Shown: piece by piece, positions 1-6,051 of the stretch
Layout: every line of letters starts with the position of its first letter
How positions within the stretch are numbered: the stretch's first letter is position 1
Origin: an uncultured Treponema sp.
GTDB lineage: Bacteria; Spirochaetota; Spirochaetia; Treponematales; Treponemataceae
NCBI GenBank assembly: GCA_905373565.1
Contig: CAJPTT010000067.1
Span: 1-9,283 of the forward strand
DNA: 9,283 nt
Direction: 5' to 3'
The notes under the pieces: model-generated
What the model saw: only the letters and a program-made list of their open reading frames with translations
Database searches by the model: none
Told to the model about the DNA's origin: nothing
Made by a program: the position numbers and the translations under genes

Positions 1-16
1 GTAATGTGTAATCTTG

Positions 17-44
17 ATAATTCATAATTCATAATTCATAATTC
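17..44. repeat. Four tandem copies of a 7-bp unit (ATAATTC)
   Basis: Four perfect head-to-tail copies of ATAATTC lie just downstream of the large lipoprotein gene (17-23, 24-30, 31-37, 38-44). The last copy runs into the palindrome at 39-72. The tract contains no gene. Such AT-rich heptamer tracts can expand by replication slippage, and similar tracts form dispersed intergenic repeats in some genomes. Whether this one is dispersed cannot be told from one window. Confidence 0.85.
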
Positions 45-72
45 TTAATTATGAATTCATAATTAAGAATTA
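39..72. repeat. 34-bp perfect palindrome overlapping the lipoprotein stop codon
   Basis: The 17-base arm TAATTCTTAATTATGAA is followed immediately by its exact reverse complement, with GAATTC at the centre (53-58). Bases 70-72 are the TAA stop of the minus-strand lipoprotein gene, so the palindrome is partly inside the coding region. It has almost no G+C and no unpaired loop, so it does not look like a classical intrinsic terminator. It could still form a cruciform or an RNA hairpin at the transcript's 3' end, or be the end of a small dispersed element. Confidence 0.85.
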
Positions 73-3000
73 CTCCCACTTCAAGGTATAGGTTACTTCG
101 GCTGTACCGTTAAGCTCTGTATCAGGAGAATCTTTATAAGTATACGCTATAACAAAATCCTTTGTTTCTCCTCGTATTAGTGTAAAATCGACCGGATAAT
201 TAACTGTAACATTCGGAATATTAAAATTATTCGGCGTATCACACTTCCATGTATCGGTATCACGATTATACTTAAATTCAATTAAGCTTTGTTGATAATC
301 TGATAGCACTTGTGTCATATCAAGGTAATATTTACCCCACTTCATATAACCACGATAATAAATTAACCCCGTATCAAGTTTAAAATACTCGTATTTAGGC
401 TGAATTGACGCCTGATTTTCTATCTCATTACCTGGACGCATATATTCTGTAAAATCCACTAATTTATCATCCGGCGTTGGTTTCTTCCCAGAGTTTTTAG
501 CCCATACAGATTGAAAGTCTAATGGTTGAGATCTATCATAATACGTTGCAAGCCTAAAATCATAGAAAAAATAAACATACTTATGATAGTGCCAAGCCGC
601 GCCTCCTGTTGGTCCTATCGTAAGATTTTTCAACTTTGCCGGTGTTACTGTCATCTTTCCCGGCGGAATATAGGCCATGTCGCACACAGTATTTTTTGCA
701 TCTTCTTCACTAGTTATGGTTATTTCAGCCATATTTATATTACCTGTCGGAATAGCTGCATCCCATTTTTGTGTTTCATAATTAGTATTACAAAATGCAA
801 GAAACTGAATTTTATCGCCCTTCTTTACATATGAGTTTAATTCAATAGGTTTCTCATCCTTGAGAGCAATAATACGTCCTGCCTCATCATCATTTACTTT
901 AAAAATCAATGGATACAACTCTTCTACCGTTACCTCTGCGGTATCGGTAACGCGAAATGCAGTCTTTTTGCCCTCTGCGTTTTTGTTGGTATTGGTAATT
1001 TTGCAATAGTAGTATTCGGTTTTTACCGATGAGGTATCGGCGGTAAAGCTGTAGGAGGCTTCCGTTGCCCCGCTAATAGCATAGGCATCCGAAATATCAG
1101 GGGCATCGGCAGTGTTTCTATACCACTGATACGAAAGCTCGCCCTTATCAAGAGAAACTGCTTCTACCGTCAGTGTTACCTTTGCAGTATCCCCACTCGT
1201 ATTAATCGGGATAACCTTGCCAACCGGCTGCCTTACAATTCTAGGCTGCTCCGCATCAACAGCCAGTGAACCGTCACTGATTAACAGTTTTACTGCATCG
1301 GATTTTACCGTTTCGGTTTGGTTGTTGCTGCCGTTCGTATTAGTAACTTCACAATACACAAAACAATCGGTTTCCGCATTTGTATCCGGAGTATAAACCG
1401 CATTTGTAGCGCTGCTTATCGGCATACCGCCTTCGTTTGACTGTGTCGTATTCGTATACCATTGATAAGAAAGTTGCTCACCCTCCGGAGCCGGGGCGGT
1501 CTTTACCATAAAAAATGCTTTGTCCGCTGCCGTATTAAGCGGTACACGCACGGCCTTGGGCTGCCCGAGGATAATCGGCATTGCAACGGTATAGTTAGGA
1601 TTCACGGTTTTAACGACTTCCGGTCTCTTTTGTATGATATTATCCCGATACGGCGAATACCCTGCCTTTCCCGGACTTCTGCCTGCCGGTTTAGTGTAAG
1701 CGCTGTTCTTTTGCGCATGGTACTTCGCGTTATTAATATTATCTTTAAGCCATGAATAGATAACCACAGAACCGTCTGCTTTTACATACCCGACAGGATC
1801 GCTCATGTAAAACGGTTCGCCGAATTGATGGTGCGCTCCTTTAGAAGGCGCAGCATAGTCTGTCCAATCTTTTGGTACAGGGGGCTGTCCCGGCACGATG
1901 GTTTGAAGCTCTGCCGGATCGCTATAATAAAAGAGAAACTTGGAGTACCGGTCTACACAGAACATGGAATTGTCGGATTTTACGCCGGCAGAAGCATCTG
2001 CAGTAAACCGGTAAAAATAGAACCGGCTGTCATTGGGGTCGCCAGCCGGAACATAGCCGTTGGATGCGCTCCATCGATCTGCCCGCGTCTTATACCGGTA
2101 GATTTTTACATTGGAAATTGCTTTAAAACCGGAACCGATGCCGGAGGGAATGTTATCAATCATCTCAGGACTACCGCTCCAGCTTCCGGGTTGGAACTTA
2201 TAAGAGCTGATAATACCCGACATACTGGGCATAACGAGTACCCACTCATCGAATTTGGATGCGAGAAATCCTGCATAGTCTTCTTTATAATAATCAAACG
2301 GACTTACTTCTTCGGTAATGGTATTTACTTTTACTATATATTTTTTATTACCGTTTTTATCTTTCGGGTTATTAAGCGATGTCGGATCTTTTTTAACCGT
2401 TATGGACGTTTCCCATCCCACGTATTTACCCGCCTGCGACGGTATCGAAAGCGTTAGTTCAATAGAGCCGACGCTTCCGAATACGGCAGGATTAGGAGTC
2501 ATCGTTACCGGCAGGTCGCCGAAGTCCTTAAAGACCGCAACCACATCAGTCTCCGTTATCTGTTCGGTATCCATCGGAACACCCAAGGGCTTGCCGGCCT
2601 CGTAACGGATGCCGAGTATAAAGATTGACTCCGGTTCCAGTACCGGATCGGCATCATCCGGTCTGCGTTCTCTTGTTACGGTAATAGTTTGCGAAAAAGC
2701 ATAATATTGGCCTTTTTTTTCTTTTACTGATATTGTTATCTCTTTCTCTTCATCTTCGTAGAGCTTTATAGAAGGCTTGTCCAATTCTACCGGAATAGTT
2801 GTTGTATGAGGGCCGTATGCGAATGTTGCCGCTATGTCTTTTGCGCTGATTGCCGTTATCGTGTAGGGCACGGTGATATTTCCCTGCAAAGCATCTCTGC
2901 CGCAAACGATAAGGCTTTTTAGTTCCAAATCGTACGGTTCTCTTTGGGTAATACTTAACACTTTTTCTTGAACGGTATAACTTCCCGCAGGATCTGCTAT

Positions 3001-3411
3001 TTTTATAGTAACAGGTACGACCTGTCCGGCGCTTAAGGGTATGCAGTCTCCGTTAATCGTTACCTCTACCGTAACCGCTTCCATTTTTGAAAGGGACGCA
3101 ACTGCCGTTATGTCAATATCTTCCGCAGTTATCTCCGTAATTTCCGGTGGAACATTCACCGTATAGTTTTTTGCTTCGGAAAATTTTTTTATTTTATCTG
3201 CCTCGTCGGTTGGGGTGTCCGCCAAAACGGGAACGACATCCATCCCCTTGACCTGTATGCGGGTAATAAAAAAGTCTGCAGAAGAAGATGCTGCCGATCG
3301 CGGATACCACGGGGTACCGATTGCCGGTTTACAAGTTGAAAATATAAGCGCTGTTGTCGCAACAAAAAATATTAGAGCAATGGTGTTTGTAATTTTATTA
3401 GTCAAGCGCAT
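70..3411 (-). CDS. Large modular Ig-like surface protein, probable lipoprotein
   Basis: A 1113-residue protein, probably anchored at the cell surface; its function is not recognised. Residues 1-26 form a basic-hydrophobic signal sequence ending at Cys27 (LIFSTC). Thr before the Cys is unusual for a lipobox, so lipidation is likely rather than certain. Residues about 48-156, 160-247 and 258-341 are three related beta-rich modules, each with an I-T-x-x-D segment and a closing G-x-Y...I-T-V strand. Residues about 355-600 are rich in aromatic residues and unrecognised. Residues about 603-711 and 720-830 are two Ig-like domains sharing LSYQWY and a Cys strand (VYCEVTNTN, YYCKITNTN). Residues 840-1113 form a final Tyr-rich region whose DNA is more AT-rich. 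It is the second gene of a unit with the barrel-like protein upstream: TAAGGAGAGG, 5 bases before ATG, overlaps that gene's stop. An adhesin or matrix-binding role is only an inference. Confidence 0.85.
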   Translation of the reverse strand: MRLTNKITNTIALIFFVATTALIFSTCKPAIGTPWYPRSAASSSADFFITRIQVKGMDVVPVLADTPTDEADKIKKFSEAKNYTVNVPPEITEITAEDIDITAVASLSKMEAVTVEVTINGDCIPLSAGQVVPVTIKIADPAGSYTVQEKVLSITQREPYDLELKSLIVCGRDALQGNITVPYTITAISAKDIAATFAYGPHTTTIPVELDKPSIKLYEDEEKEITISVKEKKGQYYAFSQTITVTRERRPDDADPVLEPESIFILGIRYEAGKPLGVPMDTEQITETDVVAVFKDFGDLPVTMTPNPAVFGSVGSIELTLSIPSQAGKYVGWETSITVKKDPTSLNNPKDKNGNKKYIVKVNTITEEVSPFDYYKEDYAGFLASKFDEWVLVMPSMSGIISSYKFQPGSWSGSPEMIDNIPSGIGSGFKAISNVKIYRYKTRADRWSASNGYVPAGDPNDSRFYFYRFTADASAGVKSDNSMFCVDRYSKFLFYYSDPAELQTIVPGQPPVPKDWTDYAAPSKGAHHQFGEPFYMSDPVGYVKADGSVVIYSWLKDNINNAKYHAQKNSAYTKPAGRSPGKAGYSPYRDNIIQKRPEVVKTVNPNYTVAMPIILGQPKAVRVPLNTAADKAFFMVKTAPAPEGEQLSYQWYTNTTQSNEGGMPISSATNAVYTPDTNAETDCFVYCEVTNTNGSNNQTETVKSDAVKLLISDGSLAVDAEQPRIVRQPVGKVIPINTSGDTAKVTLTVEAVSLDKGELSYQWYRNTADAPDISDAYAISGATEASYSFTADTSSVKTEYYYCKITNTNKNAEGKKTAFRVTDTAEVTVEELYPLIFKVNDDEAGRIIALKDEKPIELNSYVKKGDKIQFLAFCNTNYETQKWDAAIPTGNINMAEITITSEEDAKNTVCDMAYIPPGKMTVTPAKLKNLTIGPTGGAAWHYHKYVYFFYDFRLATYYDRSQPLDFQSVWAKNSGKKPTPDDKLVDFTEYMRPGNEIENQASIQPKYEYFKLDTGLIYYRGYMKWGKYYLDMTQVLSDYQQSLIEFKYNRDTDTWKCDTPNNFNIPNVTVNYPVDFTLIRGETKDFVIAYTYKDSPDTELNGTAEVTYTLKWE

Positions 3412-3423
3412 AAGTACCTCTCC

Positions 3424-4302
3424 TTATACTTTAAACGTCAACCCGACTGTTACGCCGAAATCAAGTGAGTTCATATAAAATGAATTGATTGGATGATTTA
3501 CTATATCAACGTCAACAGGCGGGGTTTTGAGTCGGCCGCCAACTTTTGCTACATCGATGAGCTTCTGGGGCATTGTTACATATTTCGGCTTATACACGGT
3601 ATAGGCTAAAAAGCCGCCCAATACGATTTCCATATTGGAAAGGAACGGTTGATTGTACTCAATAGAGCCCTTAAACGTAAAACCGATAGGATTGATCTTT
3701 TTCATTTGCTCTTGTGTAATTAACAGCGTTCCCGTTTCGCTGGAAAAATCCATGCCTTCTTTTTTTAATTCTTTTACTTCTTCGGGCGTAAGGTTAGTAT
3801 ACAGCTCGTATGTAGGCTGCGGATCAAGCGGCATCTTGATGCCGGTATTGAATCCTAATGAAAGGCGGTTGCGTAAAAAGTATGAACGCACCCCCGTCGT
3901 AAAGGCCATCACCGGTGTCATGTGTACACGGCAAAAGACATCGATCCTTTTATCCAGCTTCTCATTATACTGTCCGGATATCTGCCCGGAAAAGCCTTGC
4001 CCTAAGCCCAGTGCAAAACCCCAGCCCAATCCGCCGAATATGCTGTTATCTTGCAAGTGAAAATAACGTATTGAATCAAAAATATAGGTTACATCCGCTT
4101 CGCCGGTGGTAACATACCCCAGTGAACCGCGCATACCGTCGCCGCCTAAATAATCCATATCCTCTTTGCTGATCTTCGGCATCGTCAGGGAACCGGTTAG
4201 ATTCGCCTTTAACCCCAGCGTAAAACCTGAATCAAATGCATAGGCGTGGATGATAACGGCCGCCAAAAGCACTGCTGCAACAGTTTTTTTATATAAGTTC
4301 AT
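3424..4302 (-). CDS. Probable outer-membrane beta-barrel protein
   Basis: A 292-residue exported protein, not recognised as a named family. Residues 1-22 are a typical signal peptide (basic NLYKK, hydrophobic core, AYA before the likely cut at Phe23). The mature protein has many Gly/aromatic alternating segments suited to membrane beta-strands, such as FGGLGWGFALGLGQGF, the segment near TTGVRSYFLRNRLSLGF, and the final LDFGVTVGLTFKV. The C-terminus ends in Val with Phe two residues before it, so it only loosely matches the aromatic-ending barrel signal. A charged insert (TPEEVKELKKEG) could be an extracellular or periplasmic loop. The start is supported by GAGGAGAG about 4 bases upstream of ATG. 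It is the first gene of a unit with the large lipoprotein, 12 bases apart. The pairing suggests a surface complex, by inference. A soluble periplasmic beta protein is the alternative. Confidence 0.75.
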   Translation of the reverse strand: MNLYKKTVAAVLLAAVIIHAYAFDSGFTLGLKANLTGSLTMPKISKEDMDYLGGDGMRGSLGYVTTGEADVTYIFDSIRYFHLQDNSIFGGLGWGFALGLGQGFSGQISGQYNEKLDKRIDVFCRVHMTPVMAFTTGVRSYFLRNRLSLGFNTGIKMPLDPQPTYELYTNLTPEEVKELKKEGMDFSSETGTLLITQEQMKKINPIGFTFKGSIEYNQPFLSNMEIVLGGFLAYTVYKPKYVTMPQKLIDVAKVGGRLKTPPVDVDIVNHPINSFYMNSLDFGVTVGLTFKV

Positions 4303-4538
4303 ACTTCTCTCCTCTTTTTGATATCACAGGGCATCTTAAAAAAAACCATAAAAGTTTCAAAGGTTCCCATAGCCTATTTAAAAGGTGTATTAATGGTATC
4401 GGCAGTATTATTACTTGTCAAGAGAGCGCTACTTTTTGTGTGTCAAGGACGGACGCATCGGAAATATTTTAGGCGTTTGGGGGTGTATGATAAGGAAGGA
4501 TGAGAACATTCCGTTGTATAAGATAAAAACCATTTGGT
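4303..4538. other. Noncoding stretch between two minus-strand units
   Basis: The whole gap between the barrel-protein start and the FKBP stop is 321 bases (4303-4623). This part holds the ribosome binding site and leader of the barrel-protein gene and its candidate promoter. A second exact TTGACA on the minus strand (4441-4446) lies 25 bases upstream of the promoter's own -35, but has no -10 at a usable distance. A 61-codon open frame on the plus strand here has no ribosome binding site and no recognisable protein character. Nothing else is seen. Confidence 0.6.
4393..4421 (-). promoter_or_regulatory. Candidate sigma-70 promoter for the barrel protein/lipoprotein unit
   Basis: On the minus strand an exact TTGACA (4416-4421) is followed after 17 bases by TACCAT (4393-4398), which matches the -10 consensus at four of six positions. 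Transcription would start near 4386, giving a leader of about 85 bases before the ATG at 4302. The perfect -35 and ideal spacing support it; the weak -10 limits confidence. Confidence 0.5.
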
Positions 4539-4577
4539 AAAAAATCCCAATAGAAAGGCTCTCTTTCTATTGGGATT
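4539..4577 (-). terminator. Intrinsic terminator of the FKBP lipoprotein gene
   Basis: A perfect 15-bp stem (4543-4557 with 4563-4577) closes a 5-base loop. Read on the minus strand, the stem runs straight into six T residues (complement of 4539-4544), the classical Rho-independent layout. It lies 46 bases past the FKBP stop codon. On the plus strand no T-tract follows, so it acts in one direction. A second small hairpin (4587-4603, six pairs with a GAAAA loop) sits between the stop and this terminator and has no T-tract of its own. Confidence 0.9.
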
Positions 4578-4623
4578 ACATCTTCAAGTGCTGAAAAAGC
4601 GCTCAAAAGAAGGGGTTCCGTGC

Positions 4624-5388
4624 TTACTCTGCCGATTTTTCAGCTGACGGAGGCAGGATTTCCAATAATTCAACTTCAAAAACTAATGTTGAATTCGGCG
4701 GGATAACCTGCGAAACACCGCGTTCTCCATAAGCAATCTTAGAGGGTATATAAAGCTTATATTTTGAACCGACTTTCATCAGCTGCAAACCTTCCGTCCA
4801 ACCGGGAATAACGGCATTTAACGGAAATTCAACGGGATTTCCGCGATCGTAGGAGCTGTCAAAAACCGTACCGTCCAGTAAAGTCCCTTTGTAATGCACT
4901 TTTACCGTATCGGTAGGCAAAGGCAAATCGCCGCTTCCTTCGGTAATAACTTCATATTGTAAACCGCTTTCGGTTGTCTTTACACCGTCATTTTTTGCAT
5001 TTTTTTCAAGAAATTCTGTTTCTTTTGCCAAATTTTCCGCCGCTTCTTTCTTATGAGCAGCTTCGCTTGCCCGCTGTAATATCTTCTGTGCAGCAGCAAC
5101 ATCTACTTCTTTGTTTTTTTCGACATCCTTTAAACCTTTTACCAATTCACCGTAATCGACATCCAGTTTAAAGTCTTTAAGCGATGTTCCCATCATAACG
5201 CCGAACGCATACCCGACCTCTTTTTTCGTCGGAGGAGGAAGTTCTTTTTCTTCCTCTGTTTTTGTTTCTTCGGCATTAGCGCCTTCCGCCGGGGCAGCAG
5301 TCTCGGCTGCAGGTTGCTTTTTACAGCTTACCGTAAAAGAAAACACAAGAAATGCCGCAGCAATAATCGATAGAATCTTTTTGTTCAT
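4624..5388 (-). CDS. Lipidated FKBP-type peptidyl-prolyl cis-trans isomerase (Mip/FkpA-like)
   Basis: A 254-residue enzyme of the Mip/FkpA/FklB type that catalyses cis-trans isomerisation of prolyl bonds and assists folding of exported proteins. Residues 1-21 are a signal sequence ending in FTVSC, so Cys22 is the likely lipidated residue and the protein is membrane-anchored on the periplasmic or outer side. Residues 25-52 are an Ala/Glu-rich tether. Residues about 55-135 match the helical FKBP N-terminal dimerisation domain (GYAFGVMMGTSL, then a charged coiled helix). Residues about 141-246 are the FKBP catalytic domain, with VHYKGTL (Tyr166), FDSSYDRG (Phe176, Asp177), VIPGW (193-197), IAYGERG (218-224) and VFEVELLEI. 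All the usual pocket residues look present. It is monocistronic, with its own promoter and terminator. The family call is firm; which paralogue it represents is not. Confidence 0.93.
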   Translation of the reverse strand: MNKKILSIIAAAFLVFSFTVSCKKQPAAETAAPAEGANAEETKTEEEKELPPPTKKEVGYAFGVMMGTSLKDFKLDVDYGELVKGLKDVEKNKEVDVAAAQKILQRASEAAHKKEAAENLAKETEFLEKNAKNDGVKTTESGLQYEVITEGSGDLPLPTDTVKVHYKGTLLDGTVFDSSYDRGNPVEFPLNAVIPGWTEGLQLMKVGSKYKLYIPSKIAYGERGVSQVIPPNSTLVFEVELLEILPPSAEKSAE

Positions 5389-5424
5389 TTTTCACATCCA
5401 TAAATAATAAAATTAGGTTTTATG

Positions 5425-5453
5425 ACGATACTAACAATGAATAAAAAAGTCAA
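5425..5453 (-). promoter_or_regulatory. Candidate sigma-70 promoter of the FKBP gene
   Basis: On the minus strand TTGACT (5448-5453) and TATCGT (5425-5430) are separated by exactly 17 bases. The -35 matches five of six consensus positions and the -10 four of six. The predicted start is near 5418, giving a leader of about 30 bases. The site lies in the 91-base gap shared with the divergent membrane-protein gene. Ribosome binding for the FKBP gene would rely on a weak GGATG about 6 bases before ATG. Confidence 0.55.
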
Positions 5454-5479
5454 TGTTTTATGATAGAAATGGAGAAAAA

Positions 5480-5914
5480 ATGCGGATACTTATTGTTTGT
5501 ATTATATATGCTGTTCTCGTTACGATTCTCGGCTCAATTACCGTCAAAACTTTTTTAAATATGAAAACAAAAAACGACCCGCTGCATCGGCAATATTTTG
5601 TTACAGCACTTATCTTCTTATTCCTCCTCGTCATATCTTTTATTGCAATCCTTCTAAAGCTGAAAGGCGATATACTTATCGGCAACGGTTCAGGCGCGAA
5701 TGGTCTTATCGGACATTCCGATGAAACCGGCTATGGTCTTATAGGCTTTATCATCTTAATTATTCTTGGAATAACAGCAATCGTCCTCTTTGATCGATAC
5801 GTTCTTAAACGAAGATCAAAAACCGAGCAAGAATACCGCACACGTCGAAAATTAGCCATGGCTATCGTCATAATTCTGATAGGAACAGTCACAGTGCTGA
5901 GATTGATTTGGTAA
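5480..5914 (+). CDS. Small four-helix membrane protein of unknown function
   Basis: A 144-residue integral membrane protein, not recognised. Four hydrophobic segments are visible at about residues 2-22, 40-61, 84-106 and 125-141. Between helices 2 and 3 is a Gly-rich loop (residues 62-83) with a repeated GLIG (74-78 region and 86-89). A strongly basic stretch (KRRSKTEQEYRTRRK, residues 110-124) joins helices 3 and 4 and is probably cytoplasmic by the positive-inside rule. The ATG at 5480 is preferred over an in-frame ATG at 5453 because GGAG (5471-5474) sits 5 bases upstream and the extra nine residues would be charged. The gene is divergent from the FKBP gene and 137 bases upstream of the ABC exporter on the same strand. 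No enzyme motif is seen, and co-transcription with the exporter is possible but not shown. Confidence 0.75.
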   Translation: MRILIVCIIYAVLVTILGSITVKTFLNMKTKNDPLHRQYFVTALIFLFLLVISFIAILLKLKGDILIGNGSGANGLIGHSDETGYGLIGFIILIILGITAIVLFDRYVLKRRSKTEQEYRTRRKLAMAIVIILIGTVTVLRLIW

Positions 5915-5974
5915 CAAGTTGGAAAACCAATCCCCGGATGAATGGAAACCATATTATTAATAAAACAAGCACTG

Positions 5975-5994
5975 CCGGATTGTCCGGATATAAT
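5975..5994 (+). promoter_or_regulatory. Perfect -10 box with adjacent inverted repeat upstream of the ABC exporter gene
   Basis: TATAAT (5989-5994) is an exact -10 hexamer. It is preceded one base earlier by CCGGA-TTG-TCCGG (5975-5987), a 13-base inverted repeat in the -10/-35 spacer position. No convincing -35 is seen at 16-18 bases, so activator dependence or a different promoter is possible. Transcription from here would begin near 6001, about 50 bases before the exporter ATG. The repeat could be an operator; it has no T-tract and is unlikely to be a terminator. A competing weaker pair, TATACA (6016-6021) and TAGAAT (6039-6044), lies nearer the gene. Confidence 0.4.
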
Positions 5995-6051
5995 CTTTCA
6001 TAGCAATGCACTTTCTATACATTTTTTCAAACTCTTGTTAGAATACGCCGT

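Noticed and set aside
1825..2457. 210-codon plus-strand open frame opposite the lipoprotein gene
   Set aside because: It lies wholly inside the well-supported minus-strand gene, and its translation is Cys/Arg/Ile-rich with no domain, as expected of an antisense shadow.
4318..4503. 61-codon plus-strand open frame in the gap upstream of the barrel-protein gene
   Set aside because: It has no ribosome binding site, no plausible protein character, and overlaps the candidate promoter of the opposite-strand gene.
5453..5479. Upstream ATG for the four-helix membrane protein
   Set aside because: The GGAG at 5471-5474 is placed for ATG 5480, and the nine added residues are polar and precede a natural membrane start.
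5975..5987. CCGGA-TTG-TCCGG as the terminator of the membrane-protein gene
   Set aside because: Only five base pairs, a three-base loop and no following T-run; an operator-like role fits better.
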